Shown one piece after another: positions 49,166 through 58,259 of a stretch of 64,000 nucleotides of DNA (its first letter is position 1; each line of letters opens with the position of its first letter). The notes under the pieces were generated by a model. The model saw only the letters and a program-made list of their open reading frames with translations, ran no database searches and was not told the DNA's origin. Source of the DNA: Duganella sacchari (GTDB lineage: Bacteria > Pseudomonadota > Gammaproteobacteria > Burkholderiales > Burkholderiaceae_D); assembly GCF_900143065.1 (NCBI RefSeq), contig NZ_FRCX01000005.1:62001-126000 (forward strand), read 5' to 3'. A program made the position numbers and the translations under genes.

Positions 49166-51964
49166 ATGATTAAAGAAACAATCTTGTCCCGTTCGCTGCG
49201 CGTGATGTTTGCCGGTGGACTGGCCATGACCCTGGGCCATGCCTTCGCCCAGGAAGCCGGCGAACCCGCGATGCAACGCGTCGAAATCACCGGCTCCAGC
49301 ATCAAACGCATCGCCGCCGAATCCTCGCTGCCGGTGCAATCGTTCAGCGCCAAAGACATCAAGCAGACCGGCGTTTCCACCGTGACCGACTTCATCCAGC
49401 AGCTGCCGGCGATGCAGGGCTTCTCGGTCGCCGCTGACTCGGTCGGCGGCGGCGGCGGTGGCGTGACCACCGCGTCGATCCACGATATCGGCGCCTCCTA
49501 CACCCTGGTACTGCTGAACGGCCGCCGCATTGCGCCAGCCAACTCGGGCACCGTGATCGACCTCAACTCGATTCCGCTGTCCGCGATTGAGCGCGTAGAA
49601 GTGCTGACCGACGGCGCCTCGGCCCTGTACGGCGCCGACGCGATTGCCGGCGTGGTCAACTTCATCCTCAAAAAAGGCGCGGCGCCGTGGGAAATCAACG
49701 CCAAGTACAGCTCGCCTGAGAAGGCTGGCGGCAAGAGCAATTCGCTGAGCCTGAGCAAGGGCTTTGGCGACATCGAGGACGACGGCTACAGCGTGTTCGT
49801 CTCGGTCAGCCACGATGAGCAAAAGCAGCTCAAAGCCTCGCAGCGCGATTTCGCCAAGACCGGCATGATCAACTTCACCGATCCGAAAACCGGCAAGGCG
49901 CTGCAGTTCCTGAACGGTTCCTCGCGCGCGATCCCGGCCAACGCCGCGGTCAAGTACACCGGCGCGGACGGCAAGGCCGGCACCGTCAACCTGAACCCGT
50001 ACGCGCTCATCAACGGCAAATGCGCCACCGCCAACGTCGATGCGTTTGGCGACGGCCAGTGCTACTACGATTACACCTCGACCATCGAGATCAATCCGGA
50101 ATCGAGCCGCGACTCGATCTTTAGCTCGGGCCGCCTGAAGCTGGGCAACAGCGGTTTCCAGGGCTTCTTTGACGCCGCCTACACCGAAGCCAAGATCACC
50201 GCGCGCATCGCGCCGTATCCGGCCGACTTCTCGCTGTCGACCAGCTCGCCGCTGTACAGCAAATACGTGTCGCCTTACCTGACGCCGGAACAGCGCGCGG
50301 GCGTGAGCTCGGTGGCGGTCAAATACCGCCTGTACGAAATGGGCGACCGCGGCTACGAGTACGGCACCAAGGCGACCCATCTGGTGGCGGGCGTGGACGG
50401 CGCGGCCTTCGGCTGGGACATCAATGGCGCGCTGACCTGGTCGCGCAACAAGCAGGAACAGAAATACCTGTCCGGCTTCCCGCTGGCTGACAAGTTCGAC
50501 GCCCTGCTCAACAGCGGCAACTTCGACCCGTTCGGCTACGCCCAGGGCGACATGCCGCAAGCCATGCGCGACCAGCTCAACGCCACCGGCTACACCGGCC
50601 TGTACAACACCCAGACCGTGGTCATGAAGGGCGCTGACGCCCACGCCTCGCGCAGCGCGTTTGAACTGCCAGGCGGCACCGCCATGGTCAGCGTGGGCGC
50701 CGACTACCGCGTAACCAGCTTCAGCACCGACCAGCAGGACGTGGCCAAGAAGGCCCTGATCCTGTTTGACAGCCCGGTCTACGACAACCACTACGAGCGT
50801 GCCAACGCCGGCGCCTTTGCCGAGCTGCTGCTGCCGATTAACAAGCAGTGGGAAGTCACGGCTTCAGGCCGCTTCGACAACATCGGCGCCGTCAAGGACA
50901 AGCTGGCCGGCCACGATGTGGGCGACTCCGCCAGCGCTGGCACCTATAAAGTGTCGACCAAGTACTCGGCGGCCAAGAACCTGATGCTGCGCGCCGCCAC
51001 CGGCACCGGCTTCCGCGCGGCCAGCATGCAGGAAATCGCTGGCCCGCTGGAAGAGTTCGGCGTCACCGGCGGTACCTACAACTGTCCGCTGACGGCGGCC
51101 AACGGCCTGGCCGGCCATCCGCTGGCCAAGTACTGCGAAGCCAGCCGTGGCCAGTTTGAGGTATTCCAGGGCGGCAATCCGGACCTGAAACCGGAGAAAT
51201 CCAAGCAATGGTCGATTGGCGCCGTGTGGGAACCAAGCAGCACCACTAGCGTGGCGATCGACCTGTGGAATGTGGAAATCCGCGACCAGGTGACCTCGGT
51301 CTCGGAAGGCCTGATCTTCGAGAACCCGGCCAAGTACGCCAACCTGTTCACCACCAAGCACATCGCCTCGACGGGCCTGGACGTGCTGGCCATCAAACTG
51401 CTGCCAATTAATATCGGCAAGGTGGAAAACCGTGGCATCGACTACGACTTCACCCAGAAGATCAAGCTGTTTGACGGCCGCCTGACCAACCGCCTGGCAG
51501 GTACCTATCTGCTGCGCTCGCGCTACACCACGCCGGGCACGGACGACCAGTGGGAAACCAGCCTGAACCGCTACGGTTCGAACGACAAGGTCAGCTTCCG
51601 CAACGTGATCAAGGCCAGCAGCTCGTGGGCCAATACGGCCTGGACCCACACGCTGACGGCCAACTACCGCAACGGCTACACCGACAAGCATCAGAACGCC
51701 GATGACTGCGCGGTAACCACGTCGGACGCGGCGCAGTCGTGCTACGACATCACGCTGGACGTGCCGAGCTACACTACATTCGACCTGCAGTCGGCTTACC
51801 GCCCAGTCAAGAATGTGGAAATCACCGCTGGCGCGATCAATCTGTTCGACCGCAACCCGCCATTCACGCTGCGTAACACCGGTTCGCACCAGGTCGGTTA
51901 CAACCCGTCGTACTCCAGCGCCCTCGGCCGCACTTTCTATCTCAGCGGTTCATATAAGTTTTAA
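49166..51964 (+). CDS. TonB-dependent outer-membrane receptor 2
   Basis: 932 aa. The signal peptide ETILSRSLRVMFAGGLAMTL resembles that of the other copies. The plug begins QRVEITGSSIKR, with a glycine run (VGGGGGGVTTASIHDIG) shared by TBDR 3 and in part TBDR 5, then YTLVLLNGRR, IERVEVLTDGASALYGADAI and AGVVNFIL. Barrel markers are TGTGFRAASMQEIAG and the C-terminal FDRNPPFTLRNTGSH. It ends in the outer-membrane consensus YLSGSYKF. Ligand unknown. It belongs with TBDR 3 and 5 in one subgroup by the Gly-rich plug loop. No good Shine-Dalgarno sequence is visible before the ATG, unlike TBDR 1 and 3. Confidence 0.95.
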   Translation: MIKETILSRSLRVMFAGGLAMTLGHAFAQEAGEPAMQRVEITGSSIKRIAAESSLPVQSFSAKDIKQTGVSTVTDFIQQLPAMQGFSVAADSVGGGGGGVTTASIHDIGASYTLVLLNGRRIAPANSGTVIDLNSIPLSAIERVEVLTDGASALYGADAIAGVVNFILKKGAAPWEINAKYSSPEKAGGKSNSLSLSKGFGDIEDDGYSVFVSVSHDEQKQLKASQRDFAKTGMINFTDPKTGKALQFLNGSSRAIPANAAVKYTGADGKAGTVNLNPYALINGKCATANVDAFGDGQCYYDYTSTIEINPESSRDSIFSSGRLKLGNSGFQGFFDAAYTEAKITARIAPYPADFSLSTSSPLYSKYVSPYLTPEQRAGVSSVAVKYRLYEMGDRGYEYGTKATHLVAGVDGAAFGWDINGALTWSRNKQEQKYLSGFPLADKFDALLNSGNFDPFGYAQGDMPQAMRDQLNATGYTGLYNTQTVVMKGADAHASRSAFELPGGTAMVSVGADYRVTSFSTDQQDVAKKALILFDSPVYDNHYERANAGAFAELLLPINKQWEVTASGRFDNIGAVKDKLAGHDVGDSASAGTYKVSTKYSAAKNLMLRAATGTGFRAASMQEIAGPLEEFGVTGGTYNCPLTAANGLAGHPLAKYCEASRGQFEVFQGGNPDLKPEKSKQWSIGAVWEPSSTTSVAIDLWNVEIRDQVTSVSEGLIFENPAKYANLFTTKHIASTGLDVLAIKLLPINIGKVENRGIDYDFTQKIKLFDGRLTNRLAGTYLLRSRYTTPGTDDQWETSLNRYGSNDKVSFRNVIKASSSWANTAWTHTLTANYRNGYTDKHQNADDCAVTTSDAAQSCYDITLDVPSYTTFDLQSAYRPVKNVEITAGAINLFDRNPPFTLRNTGSHQVGYNPSYSSALGRTFYLSGSYKF

Positions 51965-51994
51965 TACTTATTAAATAAGGACTTAGGTCTGCCA

Positions 51995-52029
51995 GCCCGG
52001 ATTTGCTTTGCGGCAAATCCGGGCTTTTT
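51995..52029 (+). terminator. Intrinsic terminator of TBDR 2
   Basis: 12-bp perfect stem GCCCGGATTTGC/GCAAATCCGGGC with a 6-nt loop and T5. Confidence 0.92.
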
Positions 52030-52410
52030 ATTTGTCGCATAAATGTAACGCTCAGTGACTGCATGAACGCAGATTAACCAAATTTAACACGCCCCAGAAT
52101 GGTGCATTGCAAGACGGTAGCCACCGTATATTTGTTTCTTTTTTGATGTTGAATCAATCTTTCCATCGTTTTTATGCCGGCACGCACCAAATTAGAGCGT
52201 TTTTTTGGCTTGGCTTGGAGCATTGTTGATTTAAGGTAAATGATAACGTTTCACTAAGTTCATAAGGGTTTCCACATTGACAGTAATTCCGCCCAAATGA
52301 TTTGATGAAAAACGAAAAGAACGAACATGTTTTTTTCCAAGGCAAAAAATTGCCTATAAAAAATATATAAACACACCCGTTGTTCATCGTTTTATTTTGG
52401 GAGCTAAATA
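52030..52410. other. AT-rich intergenic region between TBDR 2 and TBDR 3
   Basis: 381 bp beyond the TBDR 2 terminator with no supported gene. It contains the TBDR 3 promoter at 52277-52306. The rest is AT-rich with T-runs; no further element could be named. Confidence 0.4.
52277..52306 (+). promoter_or_regulatory. Promoter of TBDR 3
   Basis: -35 TTGACA, 18-bp spacer, -10-like TTTGAT, ending 104 nt before the ATG at 52411. Confidence 0.6.
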
Positions 52411-55251
52411 ATGATGGTTGAAACCGTATTGTCGCGGTCGGTACGCCTGATCTGCGCCAGTGGCCTGGCGCTGGGCATGCAAGCCGCCGTGGCACAAAAC
52501 ACGGACGCGCCTATCCAGCGCGTAGAAATTACCGGTTCGAGCATTAAGCGTATTTCCGCTGAAGGTGCGCTGCCTGTGCAAACCCTGTCCAAGCTGCAGA
52601 TCGAGCAGTCCGGCGCCAGCAACGTCGCCGACCTGATCGCGACCCTGCCGTCGATGCAAGGTTTCACCACCTCGTCGATGTCGGTCAACGGCGGCGGCGG
52701 CGGTCTGCAAACGGCGTCGATCCACTCGATCGGCGAAGGCTACACCCTGGTGCTGCTGAACGGCCGCCGCCTGGCGCCTGCCACCTCCGGTTCCACCGTC
52801 AACCTGGCCAGCATCCCTCTGGCCGCTGTCGAGCGCGTCGAGATCCTGACCGACGGCGCCAACACCCTGTACGGCTCGGACGCGATTGCCGGCGTGGTCA
52901 ACTTCATCCTGAAGAAAAACCAGACCGACGCGATTGTCGAAGCCTCGTACAACCAGCCACGCAGCAGCGGCGGCGCCACCTCGACCGCCTCGATCTCCAA
53001 AGGCTGGGGCGACCTGGACAAGGACGGCTTCAACCTCCTGCTGTCAGCTTCGCATGACGAGAGCAAGGCTTCGTATGCACGCGAACGCGACTTCTCGCAA
53101 AGCGGCGTGATCCCGTTCACTGCCAATGGCAAGGCGTACAGCCTCTACCAGCTGAGCTCGAACTCGATTCCTGGCGTCGCCACCGTCAAGTACACCAAGG
53201 CCGACGGCACCCCGTCCAGCGCGGCCTTCAGCCCTAACCTGTTTGCCACCGGCACTTGCAACGGCGCCAACCTGTTCAAGGTCGGCAACCGCTGCCTGTA
53301 CGACTACGCCGCCACCGTGGAAAACACGCCTGGCCTGAAACGCGACAGCGGCTTCGCCTCGCTCAATTTCAAGCTCAACGAGAACACCAACTTCTTCGCT
53401 GAAGGCCTGATCTCGTCGTTCAGCAACACCGCACAGTACGCCGCACCGGCCCAGCCGCTGGGCGTGCCGCTGAGCAGCGCGTTGTATGCAAAATCGATCG
53501 CGCCTTACCTGGCCCGCCTGGGCATCACCAATCCGGCCAGCGTCACCAGCGTCGCCATGAACCTGCGTCTGGTCGATGCCGGCGGCCGTGCCGACGAATA
53601 CAAAACCATCGCCAAACACCTGGCCTTGGGCGTCGATGGTTCGTTCAAAGGCCTCGATTACCGTGCTGCCTACACCCACTCGGAAAACAAGCAGACCGAT
53701 ACCGCCGCTGGCGGCTACATGAGCCTGAACGCGTTTGACGCGCTGGTCACCTCCGGCAAGTTTGATCCGTTTGCGCCACCAGGCACCTCGAAAGACGTGC
53801 TGGCGCCTGCCGTGCTGCACAACCAGCTGAGCGAGACCAAGTCGAAGATCGATATGGTGCAAGCCAGCGCTTCGACCGAAGTATTCCAGCTGCCGGCCGG
53901 CGCCGCCCAGCTGGCACTGGGTGCCGACTTCACCCGCCAGGCCTACTCGGAAGCGCCAGACGCCTTCACCCAAGGCCAGAACAAGCAGCAGCCTAACTTC
54001 ACCGACGCCATTGTGGGCGGCAGCGCTGGCGCCCTGCCAATCGACGCCAGCCGTAAAAACTGGGGTACCTACGGCGAGCTGCTGCTGCCAGTGCTGAAAA
54101 ACATGGACCTGACCGTGTCCGGCCGTTACGACGATTTCAGCGCCGTCACCAACGACAAGAACTTCGACGCGGACGGCAATCTGATTGCCCCAGGCAAGCA
54201 AGGCGAGTCGGCCAGCAAAGCCACCTACAAACTGGCGCTGCGCTGGAATCCGGTGGAATCGGTGCTGATCCGCGGCTCCTATGGCACCGGCTTCAAGGCG
54301 CCGACCATGAGCAACATCGTCAAGCCACTGGTCAACGGCGGTTCGTCGCAGTTCCACGCTTGCCCGATCACCAGCGCCAGTGATCCACGCTTCAAGCTGT
54401 GCAACCCAGGTTCGTCGGAATACGGCCTGCTGACCGGTGGTAACGCCTCGGTGGGCGCCGGTGCACTGAAACCGGAAGAGTCGAAACAGGCCACCCTGGG
54501 CATCCGTGTTGAGCCGATCAGCAGCCTGTCGCTGGGCTTTGACCTGTGGGACGTGAAACTGCGCAACCAGATCCAGACCCTGTCGGAAGACCTGGTATTC
54601 AACAACCCGGCCATCTACGACAGCCTGCTGCGCACCTACTTCGACCCGATCCAGAAGCAGAACGTGCTGGTAGCCGCGCTGACCCCATTCAACCTGGCCA
54701 GCTCGCACTACCAGGGTATCGACTGGGATCACACCTACAAGACCAACACCACGCTGGGCAAAGTCGCCGTGCAGTGGACCGGTACCTTCATGACCAAGGC
54801 TGAACAGGAAACCCCTGGCAGCGGCGTGGAGAAAAACATCGGCCGCTTCAACTCCTACGCCAACGTGACGTTCCGCTGGATCTCCAAGCTGACCGCCTCG
54901 TTGAATACCGGCCGCTTCACCCACGCGCTGACCGCCAACTACCACTCGGGTTACACCGACCAGGTGTACAACGAGGATGACTCGGTGGTGCGTGAAGTGC
55001 TGGCCGATGGTTCGCTGGGCGACTACGTGCCGATGAAGCGCCAGGTCGCGTCGTACACCACGTTCGACTGGCAGACCAAGGCGCAGCTGAGCAAGCAGTT
55101 CACGCTGATCGCTGGCGTGAAAAACATTGCTGACATCGCACCGCCATTCACCATCCGCAACGCCGGTGGTGGTAACCAGTCGGGCTACGATGGCCGTTAC
55201 ACCGACCCGCTGGGTCGTCAGTTCTACCTGACCGGTTCCTACAAGTTCTGA
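52411..55251 (+). CDS. TonB-dependent outer-membrane receptor 3
   Basis: 946 aa from ATG 52411 with GGGAG 7 nt upstream. Signal peptide MMVETVLSRSVRLICASGLA, cleavage near AVAQ. The plug has QRVEITGSSIKR, a Gly-rich loop NGGGGGLQTASIHSIG, YTLVLLNGRRLAP, VERVEILTDGANTLYGSDAI and AGVVNFILKK. In the barrel are GTGFKAPTMSNIVKP and a final NIADIAPPFTIRN followed by GGGNQSGYDGRYTDPLGRQF. It ends in YLTGSYKF. It is most like TBDR 5 in the C-terminal GGGNQ-x-GYDGRYTDP block. Ligand unknown. Confidence 0.95.
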   Translation: MMVETVLSRSVRLICASGLALGMQAAVAQNTDAPIQRVEITGSSIKRISAEGALPVQTLSKLQIEQSGASNVADLIATLPSMQGFTTSSMSVNGGGGGLQTASIHSIGEGYTLVLLNGRRLAPATSGSTVNLASIPLAAVERVEILTDGANTLYGSDAIAGVVNFILKKNQTDAIVEASYNQPRSSGGATSTASISKGWGDLDKDGFNLLLSASHDESKASYARERDFSQSGVIPFTANGKAYSLYQLSSNSIPGVATVKYTKADGTPSSAAFSPNLFATGTCNGANLFKVGNRCLYDYAATVENTPGLKRDSGFASLNFKLNENTNFFAEGLISSFSNTAQYAAPAQPLGVPLSSALYAKSIAPYLARLGITNPASVTSVAMNLRLVDAGGRADEYKTIAKHLALGVDGSFKGLDYRAAYTHSENKQTDTAAGGYMSLNAFDALVTSGKFDPFAPPGTSKDVLAPAVLHNQLSETKSKIDMVQASASTEVFQLPAGAAQLALGADFTRQAYSEAPDAFTQGQNKQQPNFTDAIVGGSAGALPIDASRKNWGTYGELLLPVLKNMDLTVSGRYDDFSAVTNDKNFDADGNLIAPGKQGESASKATYKLALRWNPVESVLIRGSYGTGFKAPTMSNIVKPLVNGGSSQFHACPITSASDPRFKLCNPGSSEYGLLTGGNASVGAGALKPEESKQATLGIRVEPISSLSLGFDLWDVKLRNQIQTLSEDLVFNNPAIYDSLLRTYFDPIQKQNVLVAALTPFNLASSHYQGIDWDHTYKTNTTLGKVAVQWTGTFMTKAEQETPGSGVEKNIGRFNSYANVTFRWISKLTASLNTGRFTHALTANYHSGYTDQVYNEDDSVVREVLADGSLGDYVPMKRQVASYTTFDWQTKAQLSKQFTLIAGVKNIADIAPPFTIRNAGGGNQSGYDGRYTDPLGRQFYLTGSYKF

Positions 55252-55281
55252 TCAGTTAGTCATCAAAGCGGAAATTTTTAC

Positions 55282-55305
55282 GGGCTCCTACGGGAGCCCT
55301 TTTTT
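55282..55305 (+). terminator. Intrinsic terminator of TBDR 3
   Basis: Stem GGGCTCC/GGAGCCC, 4-nt loop, followed by T6. Confidence 0.9.
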
Positions 55306-55362
55306 ATTGGCGACACAAATGCCACTAAGCGTTGTTTTATATAAACAGATAAGGTTTCATGA

Positions 55363-55392
55363 TTGACACCGCCATCACCGTAATGAAATTAT
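55363..55392 (+). promoter_or_regulatory. Promoter of TBDR 4
   Basis: -35 TTGACA, 18-bp spacer, -10-like AATTAT, ending 104 nt before the ATG at 55497, the same distance as for TBDR 3. Confidence 0.5.
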
Positions 55393-55496
55393 CAACACCC
55401 TGACCGTCACTTAACCGATGGTCACGAGCACGTACCCGCCCCTACCAAGCGGTGGGTGAATAAAAATATTGATGTTCGTTTTGGGAGTTGAGAGTA

Positions 55497-58163
55497 ATGA
55501 TGAAAGAAACTATTCTGTCCCGTTCCCTGCGTCGCATATATGCTGGCGGCCTGCTGGGTCTGGGTCTGATCGCGCCAGCCGTCCAGGCGCAAGACGACGC
55601 GCCGATCCAGCGCGTTGAAGTGACCGGTTCCTCGATCAAGCGTCTGGTGTCGGAAACCGCCAACCCGCTGAGCGTCATCAAGGCGGACGACTTTGTCAAA
55701 CAAGGTTTGACCACGGCCCAGGAAGTGCTGGACCGCATCCCCTCCAACAGCTCCAGCTTTACCTCCGGCAACGTGGTCGGCGGCAATAGCTCAGGCCTGC
55801 CGACCGGCGGCCAGTCCAGCGCAGACTTGCGCGGTCTGGGCGGCGACAAAACCCTGGTGCTGCTGAATGGCCGCCGCATCGCCAACCATCCTTACGATGG
55901 CGCCAGCGTCGACCTGAACATCATTCCGGTCGCGGCCCTGGAACGCGTGGAAGTGCTGCGCGACGGCGCTTCGGCGATCTACGGTACCGACGCGATTGGC
56001 GGCGTGATCAACTTCATCACCAAACGTTCGGTGCAGACCACCACGATTACCGCGGAAGCGATCCTGCCGCGCAAAGTCGGCGCTGATGAAAAGCGCATCA
56101 ATATTTCGAGCGGCTTCGGCAATCTGGACGAAGACGGCTACAACGTGTTCGGCGTGTTCGACCACCACAAGCTGGAGATCCTGACCTCGCAGCAGCGCGA
56201 CTTCTCCAAGACCGGCGTGATTCCGTCGCGCGGCCTGAACCTGACCTCGGGCACCACCTTCCCGGGCAACTACTTCGATCCGAAATCGGGCGCTACCGGC
56301 AACCCGGGCTTTGCCACCGGTTGCGACGCGCCCAACTCGGTGCCGCGCGCCAGCAACGGTACCTGCCGCCAGGACTACACACGCCAGATCGACGATCTGC
56401 CAGAACAAAAGCAGACCTCGTTCTTCGGCAAGGCCACCTTCAAGATCAACGGCGACCACCTGGCTTCGGTCGAGTACCTGCACTCGGAAAACGATGTGGT
56501 ATCGCACACCGCGCCGCCACCGCAGACCAGCCTGCTGCTGCCGAAAACCAGCAAATACTATCCAGGCAATTCGGGCGGCGTACCGGCCATGCCGGGCCTG
56601 TCCGGCGAACCGCTGTCGGTCAACTGGCGTCCGACCGAAGCCGGTCAGCGCGAGATCAACTCCAAGGGCGCGGCTGACCGTCTGAGCATTGCAGCCGAAG
56701 GCCTATTCAAGGACTGGGACTACAAGGCGGGCTTCACCGTGTCGGAAAGCCGTTCGGCCGAGTACTTCACGGGCGGCTACGTCAACGACGCCAAGTTTGC
56801 CGCCGGCGTGGCGAATGGCATCCTGAATCCGTTCGGCAAGCAGGACGCCGCCGGCAAAGCCTATCTGGAAACCACCGCGCTGCGCGGCCAGGTCCAGAAC
56901 GGCAAGACCCGCAACACCGGCATCGACGCCAAAGCCAGCCGCGAACTCATAGAAATGGGCGGCGGCAAGATGGCAGTGGCGGTCGGTACCGAACTGCGCC
57001 GCGAAGAAGCGGACTTCTTCGTCAACCGCGACATCGCCGGCCAGGCCGCCTCGTCGGGCCTGTCGGGTTCGCAGTCGACCGACGGCGCGCGCACCATCAA
57101 GGCCGTGTTCGGCGAGATCAGCCTGCCGCTGATCAAGGACCTGGACGTCAACGCGGCGGTCCGTTACGACAACTACAGCGACGTCGGCAGCACCACCAAT
57201 CCGAAACTGGCGGTGCGCTACCAGCCGACCAAGCAGGTGCTGCTGCGCGGTTCGGCCTCGACCGGCTTCCGTGCACCGACGCTGTTTGAAAAGAACGCGC
57301 CGCAATCGAAGAACGACACCAACAACTCGTACAACGATCCGATCCTGTGCCCAGGCGGCGTGCTGTCGTCCAACCCGATCGCCAACCCGCTGCGTGACTG
57401 CGACCTGCAACAGTTCAAACTGCAGGGCGGCAATCAGAACCTGAGCCCGGAAAAATCGAAGACCTTCTCGGTCGGCATGGTGCTGGAGCCGATTCCGCAG
57501 GCCACGCTGGCCATCGACTACTGGAACATCCGCCTCAAGGACAAGATCAACGCGCTGCCGGAAGAAGCCATCTATGGCGACTACCAGAAATACAAGGCGC
57601 GCTTCCTGCGCAATCCTGACGGCTCGCCGTACGCCATCCTGGACCTGAAGGAAAACCTGGGCAAGGTCAATACCGACGGCGTCGACGTCGCCCTGACCCT
57701 GCGCTCGGGCGCCACCAGTGCCGGCAACTTCACGCTGACCCTGGACGGCACCTACGTCCACAAGTATGAGTACCAGGACGAGCGCGATGGTCCATTCATC
57801 CAGAACGTCGGCCGCTACGCTGCCAACAATCCGGTGTTCCGCTGGAAGCACAACCTGGCGCTGAACTGGCGCCTGGGTGTCTGGAACGCCACGCTGGCAC
57901 AGTCGTTCAAGTCCGGCTACACCGACCAGAATCTGGACATCCCTGACCAGTACAAGAACCAGGTGCCATCGTACGCGCTGTGGAATCTGTCGGGCAGCTA
58001 CACCGGCTTCAAGGGCGTGACCCTGACCGCCGGCGTGAAAAACCTGCTGGACAAAGAGCCACCGTTCTCGAACCAGGGCACGCTGTTCCAGAAAGGCTAC
58101 GATCCACGCTACACGGATCCAGTCGGCCGTTCGCTGTACCTGCGCGGCAGCTACGCGTTCTGA
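55497..58163 (+). CDS. TonB-dependent outer-membrane receptor 4
   Basis: 888 aa from ATG 55497 (GGGAG upstream; an earlier TTG is rejected). Signal peptide KETILSRSLRRIYAGGLLGL, cleavage near VQAQ. The plug has QRVEVTGSSIKR and KTLVLLNGRRIA, then LERVEVLRDGASAIYGTDAI with GGVINFITKR, a GTDAIGG variant of the usual GADAIAG. The barrel includes STGFRAPTLFEKNAPQ and closes with KEPPFSNQGTLFQKGYDPRY. It ends in YLRGSYAF. It is the most divergent of the five and lacks the Gly-run plug loop. A large bidirectional terminator separates it from the convergent TBDR 5. Confidence 0.95.
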   Translation: MMKETILSRSLRRIYAGGLLGLGLIAPAVQAQDDAPIQRVEVTGSSIKRLVSETANPLSVIKADDFVKQGLTTAQEVLDRIPSNSSSFTSGNVVGGNSSGLPTGGQSSADLRGLGGDKTLVLLNGRRIANHPYDGASVDLNIIPVAALERVEVLRDGASAIYGTDAIGGVINFITKRSVQTTTITAEAILPRKVGADEKRINISSGFGNLDEDGYNVFGVFDHHKLEILTSQQRDFSKTGVIPSRGLNLTSGTTFPGNYFDPKSGATGNPGFATGCDAPNSVPRASNGTCRQDYTRQIDDLPEQKQTSFFGKATFKINGDHLASVEYLHSENDVVSHTAPPPQTSLLLPKTSKYYPGNSGGVPAMPGLSGEPLSVNWRPTEAGQREINSKGAADRLSIAAEGLFKDWDYKAGFTVSESRSAEYFTGGYVNDAKFAAGVANGILNPFGKQDAAGKAYLETTALRGQVQNGKTRNTGIDAKASRELIEMGGGKMAVAVGTELRREEADFFVNRDIAGQAASSGLSGSQSTDGARTIKAVFGEISLPLIKDLDVNAAVRYDNYSDVGSTTNPKLAVRYQPTKQVLLRGSASTGFRAPTLFEKNAPQSKNDTNNSYNDPILCPGGVLSSNPIANPLRDCDLQQFKLQGGNQNLSPEKSKTFSVGMVLEPIPQATLAIDYWNIRLKDKINALPEEAIYGDYQKYKARFLRNPDGSPYAILDLKENLGKVNTDGVDVALTLRSGATSAGNFTLTLDGTYVHKYEYQDERDGPFIQNVGRYAANNPVFRWKHNLALNWRLGVWNATLAQSFKSGYTDQNLDIPDQYKNQVPSYALWNLSGSYTGFKGVTLTAGVKNLLDKEPPFSNQGTLFQKGYDPRYTDPVGRSLYLRGSYAF

Positions 58164-58184
58164 TCGCATCAGCAGTAGCAGCAT

Positions 58185-58244
58185 AAAAAATCCCGGCAGC
58201 CTGAGCGCGCTCAAGATCGCGCTCAGTGCAGCCGGGATTTTTTT
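58185..58244. terminator. Large bidirectional terminator between convergent TBDR 4 and TBDR 5
   Basis: Outer stem AAAAAATCCCGGC/GCCGGGATTTTTT encloses a second perfect stem CTGAGCGCG/CGCGCTCAG. A/T runs on both sides allow function in both directions. Confidence 0.9.
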
Positions 58245-58259
58245 ATGTGACGACCTTAC